Of a DNA stretch of 64,000 nucleotides, positions 13,173-25,000 are shown piece after piece. This DNA comes from Gordionus sp. m RMFG-2023 (taxonomy: Eukaryota; Nematomorpha; Gordioida; Chordodea; Parachordodidae): contig NC_088776.1 in assembly GCF_954871325.1 (NCBI RefSeq), positions 23,670,508 to 23,734,507 of the forward strand, read 5' to 3'. Numbering within the stretch: position 1 is the first letter of the stretch; the number at the start of each line of letters is the position of its first letter. The translations under genes were made by a program, and so were the position numbers. Below the pieces are notes generated by a model. The model had not been told where the DNA came from. It ran no database searches and worked only from the letters and a program-made list of their open reading frames with translations.

Positions 13173-14439
13173 AAAAATATTTTCAAGCATTAAACATATA
13201 AATTAAATTAAACATTGTAATAGTACAATAAAATAGCAACTTATATTTTTTGTAAAGATTAAGTGTGTCATTTATATTTAATTTTACATATGAAATAGGG
13301 CTTCTAGTCAAATAAGTTTTGAATATTAATAAATATATGATCAAACAAAATATGACTACTATGCAAAATATATAATGATTGAAAAAAAACTAATTTTGAT
13401 CACAGATAGATATTATAAAATCAGCTAATTTGGTTTGTAATTTTTGCCATAATATAAAATAATAATCAGATAGATTTTAAGTAATTTAATTATTATTTTA
13501 CAAATCTGAATTTTCAAATGTCTCTGATATAATTGCGAGTTCCTAAATATGAGAAAAACTCAATTTGAACTAATTTTGTCAATCTGACCAATTAAAAATA
13601 GCATTCTCTCCCAATTTGAGCGAAATTTTCTTGATTCTTTCATTTCTAAGAAAGATGTTGTTTTATATCTTCGTATTCTAAATATTTCTTAAAATGGGAT
13701 TTCAATTATTTTTAAAAATAATATGCTACTTCGTTTCTATCCCGTCTTAATCTAACTTAAAGTAGTATATGATTTTTAAAATCTTTAGTAATTAGAAAAT
13801 ATACCTACTCACAAGAAAATATATTATTCAATATATTATTCAGAAGTGATGCATTGAAATATTTTAATAAAAATATATTTAAACTAATACCTGTTTATAA
13901 TTTGGAATAATATAGGAGAAGATATAAGCCCAAGAGAAATATTTATGTTTTAATATTTTAATATTTTTATTTACAATAGTTTATTTACTTAAAAATAATT
14001 TTGCCTTTTATATATACCTTCGAAATAAATAAAACCTATTTACCTTTTTTTTCATAGCCTTTTTTGTAAATAAAAAAATCCAAATTATAATATTTTTGTA
14101 TTTTGCAATAAACTTATTGTCAATTAACAAGGCTATAACTATAAAATAAATGAAATTAAATAAGAATGGAATTAAGGTAATAAAAAAGAGAAGACGAGAG
14201 GAAGAACTGAGTTGAGAGGTACCATTCCGAAAACGGGTTGTGAATTATGGAAAAATATAGGAATATCCCATATTTTAACAGGAAAGTCCCTTTTTTAATT
14301 TATAGAAAATCCCTTAACTCTTGTTGACCCCGACTTGTTTAGCTCATTCTTAAAATTGAAATCATAGAGTTAACCAAAATTTCCTAGTAAAATTGGATGC
14401 ATAGGTCTTTCAGAATTTAAAAAAACGCTCTCTTATTTG

Positions 14440-14830
14440 ATTTTAAATATTTATCCATAATTTTGTATATTTATGAAAAATTTTGAATATTAATGAATAT
14501 TTTCAAAATTTATGAATAATTTCGAATAATAAGAATAATTTCAATAATATAAATAATTTAGAATATTTTTTTATACGAATAATTTCAAGATGCAAATAAT
14601 TTTAATCGAATAATATATTTATTCGTGTTCGCAAAATACAATCGAACACGGATAATTTTTAGGACTAATTAACTCAAAAAAACAACTTTATTCTAACAAA
14701 TATATATTAAAGTTTGAAGGACATTTTGTTTGAATAAATATGTACGGGAACATTTTGTTCTCTAAACATTATGTTCGAGTATATAATGTTCTAGCACATT
14801 TTGTCTTTGTGACATAATCCAGGGATCAAG
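14440..14830. repeat. Degenerate GAATAATTT and ACATTTTGTT repeat tracts
   Basis: From about 14455 to 14620 the motif GAATAATTT and variants recur every 10-20 bases. From about 14715 to 14810 ACATTTTGTT / GAACATTTTGTTC recurs at least four times with changes. Both look like decayed tandem repeats. No open frame is involved. Confidence 0.55.
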
Positions 14831-14839
14831 AATAAAATT

Positions 14840-15300
14840 TTGACAAATGAAATAAACAACCACCGCCATAATAATCGCAAAAAAATATGATTGAAAATAA
14901 ATGACTACTGCAAGTGACCACTCAAATAATTGAAATCACACAAGTGACTGCGATCTAACGACAAATGAATGCTACCAATAACAATGTTAAATGGCGGCGA
15001 TAAAGACCGCGATTGCGACAGATGAGAGCGCGACAGATACCGCCACAAATAAGCACAATTAATAACTACTACATAGGACCACAACGACAAATGATATATG
15101 ACAAATGACTATAAAAAAAGTCTACGAGTACAATAAATAACTACGAAAAGTGACTACAACGAATGGCCACTATAATTGATCGCAACAAATGATTACATCA
15201 AATGAACACTGGAAATGTCGGCGACAAATGTCCGTGATTATTAACTGCGATAAATGTGACCACTATAGATGTCAACAATAAATATTTGGGACAAATTTCT
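14840..15300. repeat. Decayed minisatellite built on an ACAAATGACTAC-like unit
   Basis: The motif (G)CGACAAATGA(C)(T)AC and close variants recur more than ten times over roughly 450 bases, for example near 14960, 15080, 15100, 15180 and 15220, spaced about 15-30 bases. Base composition is richer in G and C than the surroundings. Units are too diverged for an exact consensus by eye. It is not a CRISPR: spacers are absent and units are irregular. Confidence 0.6.
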
Positions 15301-15739
15301 TAAATTATTAAAAACTCAGCCGTTAACACTATTACATCCTACAATAGGGGAACGGCCCACTCTGCCTACATCAATTTGCCGCTTAGTGCACTCACTATCA
15401 CTTTGCCTGCTTTTTAAAGACGCTTTTACACACTAACCAAAATTAAATATGAATTTTAAGAAAAAACGATTCATTATTAAATTGTAAAAATATAAATTTT
15501 ATTAAACCATTTTTATAATTTTAATCTATAAAAGGTTAGTTTCAGGGAAAAAAATGAAAATGGTTAAAACTGAAATAGAACCAACAATATTCTGCAGGGA
15601 TTTGAACCTTTCAACAAAAAAATGGTCCGGGTTTGGGTACAGGAAAAATATTTGAAAAGACCCGGATCCAGGGTTCGGGTCTGGGATAAGGGAACATAAA
15701 ATATATGACTCAAAATAAGATTTTTTTTCATTCATTTAT

Positions 15740-16110
15740 TATTATACTTCAATATATTCTCTTAACTTCTGAGAACTTTACTATTAACGATGTAATAGGC
15801 ATTTTTAGATCCTCCTTTCTATCTGATGATAATTTGATTTTTTTTTCTCTATCTAAAAGTAAAATTTTAAGATCATCAATGTTGCTATCATTATTATTAT
15901 CACTACTACCATAAGGTATTGTCGTAGCCTCCAATATATTGTAAATAATGGAGTTTTGAGTATGGCATAAATCCTTAAGATGGTCTTTAGCCATTTGTTT
16001 TTGCTCAATACTCAATAAAACTTGATATGGAGGGTCTAAATATATAGAAGCATATACAACACTGTTTTGCAAATATTGTTGCTCTCGAATTTTCATATTT
16101 TCTAATATTT
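15740..16110 (-). pseudogene. hAT transposase fragment
   Basis: The minus-strand open frame 16096-15749 contains VVYASIYLDPPYQVLLSIEQ followed by AKDHLKDL. This matches the conserved block of hAT transposases around an LDPRYQ-type motif that precedes the C-terminal region. Here the usual Arg is replaced by Pro. Upstream and downstream parts are not open and no terminal repeats were identified, so this is a transposon fragment. An unrelated GGGTCTGGG-type repeat scrap lies beside it at about 15590-15700. Confidence 0.7.
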
Positions 16111-17026
16111 CGTATAAAAAGGACAGTAAATTTTTCTAAATCTAATCGGCATCTAATCCATATTCCATAAAAATCAAATAAATAATTGTTCTGATTGTAA
16201 TCTTAATATTATTATTTTTAAAGGAACTAATACACTAGGTCCTTTATTTGGCAACAATCATTTTCCGACAAAATGACTTCACATGCTCCTATAATAAAAT
16301 CATTACAGAAATCTATTAAACTATATAATCGTTCTACCATCATAAAAATTGAGGACGAACGTGTTGTGCATTATCATTAAATTAAAATATTATTACACAA
16401 TTCACTTTAAAAATAATCAACGTATTTCTATAACATAGCATATTAAAAAATTTACATAATAAAATATTATTACCTACACTAATGATCTCTCAACCGAGAT
16501 TTATATTTTTTAAATATCAAGCCACTTAGTAAAAAACAGATTTATTTTTGGTTTATTAATTTTTTTGCAAACTATTTAAATAATTTGACAACCGCTTCCA
16601 CCTCAATTCTACCAAAAGCCTTATGACTAGCGAATTCGCATTGCCCCCCACCCGCAGAAGAAAATAAGTCGATAAATTGAACCTATATTTCGTAATCAAC
16701 GAGGACACCGCTGAACTAAAATAAGCGCGTGGTAAATTTTAATGTAAATAGTTTGGTATTTCAGAAGCATACATCTCGGTTTAGGTGTGGAATATCCGTA
16801 TTCGATTTCCAGTTTTGAAAATTTTTTGGCTAAACATCTTTGGACAACATTAAGATTTAAACTAAATCTAGAGCAGGTGCGTACCCAGCTGAGGATGACA
16901 GGGGGACAAATTCTCCGGTAGCCAAAAAATGCAAATTATTTATAAAATATTTTTGAAAAAATATGAAAAGCCTTCATGAAGTATCCCTATTTTAGAAATA
17001 TTATATTTTAAATTATAGCAGAAATC

Positions 17027-17232
17027 AGTAGCGTCAGTAGGGGCCGGGGGATGGGCATTGGTTTGAGTCGCCTGAAAGGTTTGAAGGGCCCCAAAAAATT
17101 TTGAAATTATTTTTATATCCAAAAAAGAATGTAAATTAGAAAATGTTAGCTAAAAAAAGGTCATTTTGAAAATAATTTGAAAAATTTTTTGAGTCTCCTG
17201 AGATTGTAAAGAATAGTGACACTCCTGGCAGA
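17027..17232. mobile_element. Short hAT-like MITE, CAGTAGCGTCAGTAGGGG ends
   Basis: The left end CAGTAGCGTCAGTAGGGGCC is matched by an imperfect inverted right end AGTGACACTCCTG. Inside are repeated TTTGAGTCGCCTGA and TTTTGAGTCTCCTGA motifs and GGGGCCC. It is about 206 bp with no coding capacity. The target duplication is not clear. Confidence 0.55.
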
Positions 17233-17234
17233 AA

Positions 17235-19030
17235 TCTCTGATATTGTTAAAGTATACAGCTTATAAAAATAAGAGAAAATAATGACCGATAATTTCACGA
17301 TATATTATATAAGACTGTTGAGGCTAAATCTAGGTTATAAAATTGTGATTGGCAATCGATTTGCCCGAGGCAAAAACATCGTTCCGATATTAGCGCTAAT
17401 TCAATTAAATGATTACAAAATGACCATCTTTATACCACTTTTAGATTTATTATTGATATAAATCAATGAACAATTTGTAATCATATGGCTCTATCTAATT
17501 CACAAATATTATTGCCTTGCAATCCGTTTGAATATTTGACTCTTGCTATTGAAAAAATCAAATTTCTGATCCAATTTCATTGAGAGGATATAAAAGTATT
17601 TAAAGACCAATTAATTTCAGTATTTAAATCTTGAGTAGATAAAGGTGGAGAATATTATTAGGTTAAAATTTTATTTTCATAATTTAATATTGATATCTAT
17701 AAAAAAATTTCTTAAACCTACAAATAAACAATATTACAGACACATTTCCTTTTATAATCAAATTTTCAAAAAAAAATTGTCATAAATTATATTAAAAATA
17801 TTTTAAAAAATGAGCAAGAGACATTATGATTCGTATGGGATCAGCATTTGACTATTTCTATTTTTAATTGTATAAGCGCATTTTTTATTAGTATTACTTT
17901 ACTAAATATTCGCCTAACCTTAGCGCTTGAGAGTTTTCATCGTAACTAATCCATCTTATTAATATCACATTTTCCGAAGATGCAACTTTTTTTATGCTAC
18001 AACTACTAAACTATAAGAGTGCTAAATCTACAGCCGAAATCTGGTCTCATATTTTGAAATATGACAAAAAGTTGATTTTTTATAAAGATAGTAAAAATTT
18101 TTAGTTCATTTTTTTAATTTTTTTATTATAATTTCTTTAGTGCTTCGCGATTTTTCATTCAATCTTGACTATTCATATGAATTTCGTAATTTACCAAGCA
18201 GATTGAAGATTAAACTAAAATGAATAGTACTAAGTTTTAGAATTTGTGCCTTCAAGTTTGGCATTTATATGAGCCTTATTCATATAAAAATTTTTAAAAT
18301 ATAACTCGATTTAAAATACAATGAGCTTTAGACTATTTTACTTATATATTTATTTAAATAAACCGAAAAAATAATATAACTAAAAAATAGTATCTATCAT
18401 AAGCAAAATTATTTTGGACCGAAGAAAAAGAAACCTTAATGTATTTAGATGTAATTGACTTTTGAATCGTAATTCTTTGAATCGTAATTCTTTGAATCGT
18501 AATTTAAGATCCGATATTTAATACTCAACTTAAGGTGTGCCGTTGTATTTATTTTGTTTATCACATTTATTGACAGTAAAAAACTGATTGATTAGTAAAT
18601 ACAAATCAGGTTCACCCTGATATACTGTGCTTTATCATTTTCCTTTTAATATATTGCCAATCTTGAGAATTTTTTGTTTGTCAGTGATGTTTTTTTCTTT
18701 AATCTATCTATAAACCTGATGAAGCACTAAAATGAATTAAATAACCTAAATATTGCATAAATTTCAGAGTTAATGCTAAGTTCGTCTGATTCACGCTTTT
18801 TATATTCTTATGCAGATAACTTACGATTTAAATTTTGATGTTCTCTATCACCTAATATTATTTTATATTTAATATAACCATTATTCTTAATTGTATCAAA
18901 TGTATATTATATCGATTTTAACGACGCTATCAAATTTTATAGGTAAAAGGTAAATTATTTTTTTCTCCCTGTTATATTTAAATATTGATTTTTTTTAAAT
19001 ATTATATATACGATTCCACTATAATAATAA
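17235..19030. other. AT-rich region upstream of the IFT54 gene
   Basis: No gene was recognised. It contains three perfect 15-base tandem units at 18462-18506. The last few hundred bases before 19031 should contain the promoter and 5' UTR of the IFT54 gene, but no specific element can be named. Confidence 0.4.
18462..18506. repeat. Three tandem 15-bp units (TTGAATCGTAATTCT)
   Basis: Three head-to-tail copies; the last differs only at its end. It lies about 0.5 kb upstream of the IFT54 start codon. Confidence 0.9.
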
Positions 19031-22000
19031 ATGAACGATTCAGTCATACAAAATACTCAAAATATTCTAGGAAAATGGATTGATAATCCAATGCTTACCA
19101 ACAAATTATTGATGAGACCCCCCTTCAAATTCATACAAGATATAGTAAAAGAGGTATATGCTTGTACTTTATATTTAATCATATTTGTGAATTTCATTAT
19201 ATATTTCCAGTGGCTTTTACACGACTTTATTTAGAAATCCGTCCAAAAATGGTTGAAGGGCTTCGCCCTCAGTCCCCTTCACCCCCAGCGCTAGCGTGAT
19301 TTTTGGCGTTTACACCAGATTTATTAACTGACTATACTCTTGCATTTAAATTATTTTCTTAAAAAATCTTTAGAGACTGATTTTTATAATTTTTTGGCAA
19401 ATTATTTTATCAATACACTTTTCGGTTTTTTTTCACAAATTTTACATAGTATTGACAATTGAATATGCTTATATACTATCGGTTAGTGTGTTCTATCTAT
19501 TAGAGTATACAAATATTTCTAAAATATTCAATATTTGTTCTTTTACACTTTATGTCCCAATTAGAGTTAGTGTTGTTGAACGCCTCATTTTGAGCCGATT
19601 TTTAAAAACGGCTAACTCAATATTTTATGCAAGCCTTAAGATTTTGCTCATAGGTGACACAAAGATTGAACATCTATTAACGGTCTCAAGGCTTAGACTA
19701 TATTTTTCTGTCTAAAATATTGAGTTAGCCGTTTTAAAAAAATAGGCTCAAATCGAGCAGTTTAACTACATTAATTAGAGTAGATGAAATATATGAGAAG
19801 AGAGCATCTATGAGTTAAAATATTTCCAAAATCAAAATTCAATATTGCTGTAAAGTAAATTCGATGAAAGTAACGCCTTTACTAACGGCGTTCCCTTTTT
19901 GAGGAAAAGGAACGTCATTCGTCATTTGTTTCAAAAATTAAAGAGTAATGCGCTTCATTTTTTTGACTAACGGTAACGCAAACTTTAATATTTTTCTTAA
20001 AGAATATGAAAAAAATATTTTTTGTTTTATTATATTTTGTTTAAATTTTATAAATAATTTAGTGTTTTTAAATTCAGATCAAGCACCAAAATTCTTCATT
20101 TTAATTTTAATTATTACATTTGTTATAAATAAATTTATTAACAGACTATTTTGTGAAACATCCCCGTATAAAGTTATTTGTAAATAAATGTGTCTAACTT
20201 TAACGAATCTTTTGTTCCTTATTTTTCTCGGAATAATTTATTTATTAAAATAATAATGAGTTTTTTCTTGCAAATGGGTATAAACCTTCACGTGGTTTAT
20301 TAATTCACTTTAAAGTGTTATATAAGAACTAGTTTTATTGATAAATTATGATCTTTATATTGGTATTTTTTTTATTATATTTAATCTTATATTTTTGTTC
20401 AAGGTTCTCACACCGTCCATAATCAAACTTTTATTTAATTGGTCATGGGCTTTTTACCTATCTTCTTACTTCCAATGGACGTTTAAAGTAAGTGGCATTG
20501 CCCCTTGCGCCCACAGGTAACAACAGCCTCCCCAAAAAACGTGGATGGTCCTTTTCTTAATTATTTCCCATAATTTTTATCCCAGTTTAATGGGCTATTT
20601 TGATGAAACCAAGCATTGCTCTGTTATATATATATCTGTTATGTATATAAGCATAGGGCTAGCTCAAATCGCGTATCAAATATTTATCACATTTTTGTTG
20701 TTGAATTTTATAAAGTCAATATTGTTCATCTAATTAATATTGAATCTGTTAAGTATCTCAAATATGCCACAGTATCGATATTGCTTTTTTATTGTTCATA
20801 TAAATGATTATTTTCAAGTAATAAAATTATATTGTGCTTAATTAGAAAATATCATTTTTGAAAATATTATATAAAATTTAGTGAAATATCAAGGGGAGAG
20901 TGTTTCTATTGATTTCACCCCTGTAATTTATTCAATTTAAATTTAAAAATTAATTGATTGAATATAGACATATCCAAACCAGGAAGATCTTATATTTATA
21001 AGCCAAATGTTAGTTCCCAACAGAATCAATATAAAGTTGATCTGAATTATGATTTTTGTTAAAACTTTGGTTCAAACGCAGGATCTATTATAATAATTAT
21101 ATTCCGTGCAATTCTTTATTAATTTAAAAATTACTTTTCACTTCAAAAGTAAGAAAATTATTATTGCAAACAAGGATAGTTTTAGACCGAATAGAATATA
21201 ATGAAATATTTTTATATTGTTATTCAACAGATCAATATGAGATACAAAGTTTTCGATAATATATATACGGCAAAAGATTATGACTCGAAAACTAACAAGG
21301 TTTCATTTATTTATATTAAAAATATTGATATATAATATTATTTATTCCAGTCGAAAGCTGAAAAACTAGAATTTTTGAACAAATTAATCGATTTCGCAAG
21401 TTTGCAAAAAGAAATATTATATATTGATTTAAAATTATAGATAAGGAATCACATTCTAAATTAAAAACTACTGCTTTAAAGATGGTAGCAGGATTAGAAC
21501 CAGAATCTACCAATGCTCTACTACAAACCTTTGGCAAAATAATTGAAAAAAAAGTTAAAATCCAAATAATATATTTTTTATATAAAATATTCTATATCAA
21601 ATTCTTAAAGAAAAAAATAACTCAGGCAGATGCAAGAAGTAGGACATCCTCTATTCAAAATAGCAATACAAATCCTATATATACCCCATTTAAAACTACT
21701 AATTTAACACCTTTACCAAGAAAGATAAGCGGAATTTCTCCAAAAAATTCTATTGAAACAATAAAACAACTCACATCACCAAATACAATCAAATCCGCGC
21801 CTAAGAACATTGTCAGGTATAATTATATCCTATGTAATATAATAAACATTTTTAATTTTTCGCATATATAATATTTTACTAAAACTTGAATATAGATCCC
21901 ATCTTAAAACTAACAAAGTTAAGAAGCAAGAAAACAAATGCAAAAATGAGAGTATAACGACTTTTTTACATAAATGATATATAATGTTGTGTAGATTTAA

Positions 22001-25000
22001 TTTAAAACTTTCCATATTTTTTAATTCGTTTTTAAATAAAATTCAACTTGTAAAAATAGATAAAAATATACTATATAAATATGTTATTTAACAATTTTTT
22101 TGCAAGTCAAAAAATTTTATTTTCAAATAAATTAAAAAATATGGGAATATATTTTTAACACAAACCAATTATAAGTTTACAATATTTTATCTAACTTAAA
22201 TACAACTTCTAATTGATTTTAGCTGTTATGCATATTACATTCATTATATTTATGATTTTTTCCTTTATCTTATTCTTTATTTTCTTACAAAATTTATAAA
22301 AAATTTAAAATTTCATATATGTATAAAGTCTGAGGACGACAATGATATATCATTTTTTTTATAAATATTTTACAAAAATTACCAAATTAAAAAAATTACA
22401 ATTTTAAAAATTATGTTTGATATAAACATAGACTTATATTAATAGACTGCTCAACGAAAAAAACCTTTTTAAAATAATCGTCATTTGCAAAAGAACAACT
22501 TTTATTTTAATAAGTCTAGGTTTATATAGCAAATCCCCGATCCTGCTAAAAAATGATACAGCAAATTAAGAATGCCAATCTACCTCTTACCCATTAATCA
22601 CATTTCCACATACTTTAAAAGTGATGACATAGATAAAAATAAGAATCACAAAAATGACCTGTTCATCAAGTTTGGGCTAATATCTAAAAAACTAGATAAC
22701 CTAAATGTTAAATCCGCCATACTTCTGGCAACTTCTGACAAAAGGTTGGCTCCCTACCACCAAGGAACTTATTAAGCTCTTCTTTTAAAACACCGCTCAC
22801 GCGATTTTAAGGATGAAATACCGACTTATTCTGAAGCTCCTCTAATTGCAGCAACTTATACCATAACTCCTTCAAATGCGATTTTTCACCTGGGTTTGAT
22901 GGGTTTCGCCCAATATTCCTGCAGGATCTAATCGCACCTTACAACATCAAACAACAATGCGACGTTTGGAAAGAATTATATTGGGGGGGGGGGGGCATAT
23001 TACTCGCCATTGTTCCATTCCTATACGGGGTTAAACTAATAGATCTCCATAAGCCTAATAAAGATATTTGCTCTATCGCTATTAGTAAGCAGAAAATTGT
23101 TCACGATATCCATTCACCTATGCTTGAATCAGTTAAGGGTGAACGTAAAAGGTGGAGGTATCCCTTCACATGACCCGGATGTATTTACAAACAGACCCCA
23201 ATGACGATAGCCTGAAATAGTCGAACACCTTTAACTCTCTAAAGAGTAGCGTGTTTCTAGAAATTTTGTATGCCTTTGTTTTTAGCATTATAAAATTTAG
23301 ACAGGTATATTTTCCTTTATGACTTCTTGTTATTTTATTAATTTAATTTGCCAAAAATTTCGATATAGGAATATAATAATATGAATATGGTAATGGCGAA
23401 CAGAGTTAATGTGTTCGTCCCTGTTCAGCTTGGTTTAGTATGTTTTCCAAGTTTTAATTGTTGAGTAAGGTACTTGCTGCTTGGCTGTCAAGGTTAGAGC
23501 AGTTCTATCTCCTATCCAAGCCCTTGATGGTTCATCCGATTGATTTTCGTCGGTGGGACCCATTGTGCATTCTGTGCGATTGCGGTAAAGTTAGCTAGTC
23601 CGATCTTTTCCATGATTAGTGTAATCAAGATTTCTATAGAAGGGGATCTCGAACTTCCTTTCTGGAGGACAAAGTAGCATACCTTAAAATCCGGTAGACT
23701 GGGCCCCATCTTTATACAGCGCGAGCAGGGCTCCTACCCCTGCTGCTAGCACTTTCTTTGCATTAATGTGATCGCGTGCGAAGGTATATTGAAGAGAAGG
23801 AGTGCTTCCTGATAGAAGACCGATAGATTATAATAGCCCCAAAGCGATATCTCAAAGTGATTGAGGCATCAACATATAGAACATTCGTGGCGTGGTATCT
23901 TATTTGTTTTGGCTCCTGCAGGGCATCGATAATGATTTTTGCCTTTGGAAGCGAGGTAAGTATCTACCACCGGGGTAAGGTGAGCCTTTGAAGGTGACAT
24001 AGTAAGGTGAAAAGAGTTTAGAAATACCAGTGATGGTACCCGTAGGACTCTAGCGGCTAGAATGCGCCCAATTTGGTGATGCTGTTACGAGTTTCTTCTG
24101 AAAATCTCTAGTCATTTCGAAAGTCGTCTTATAGTATTGTTGTCGGCCGAGATTGTCTTGGCCTTTAATTTGATGGGTATCCTTAGGTATGTGATCTGAT
24201 GCGTAGGGTCGAGGATCGATTTATTTAGGGTAATGGTAAGGTCTCATCCTTCTACTGTGCATGTGATCTGGTTGACCCTTTCACGTAGAACTCATTATCA
24301 CCATAGACGAGGATGTCGTCGTATACATTATAGTTAGCTTTTCAATTGTTTTTGCGCATGCGCCCAAAATGATGCTTTGCAGACAATAGGAGCTAAATTA
24401 GGCACCCATAGGCAATACTTTGTAACTAAATGGCTGCCCTTGGAAGTGTACTCCTATGATGCGTCGGACCTGTTCTGCTAGGGGGATGCAAAAGAAGGCT
24501 GACTTGATGCTTATTTTGCAAGCATATTTTGCAAGCATATTTTGCAAGCAAATTTTGCCTTTTTGAGCGGTTGACATGAGGGGTATTGATTTGAGCCTGA
24601 AAGGGTAATGTAAGAAGTTCTATGAGTTCTCTGAGAAATCGCTGATGACCTGGGAGGATCCATCGGAATTAGGAATAACGTAAAGGGGAGAGTATTTGAT
24701 CATCTCCCGCTGGTTCAATCACTCCTGCTGCCAAAATTGCTATATGATTTGCGTAAAGCGTAAAAAGTGCATCAGATTCGCGTGGGCGAGCATAACGGAA
24801 GTATTTACTTTCATTATTGCGGATGCGCGTGTGGTCCAGATCGCTCATGTGAAGGGTTAGATATGGATCCACTATGATCTTGGACTCGGCTATGTTCTGC
24901 GTAGGTTCATTGGCGAACTTAGTGTCTGTTGAAAGGCGACAATTATTCAGATTGACAATATCGGTGAGAATGTTGTCTATCGGGGGTATAGCCTTCGATT

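Noticed and set aside
20338-20807. Overlapping hydrophobic frames in IFT54 intron 1
   Set aside because: No family motif and no phase-compatible splice sites; the composition is explained by AT bias and transposon scraps.
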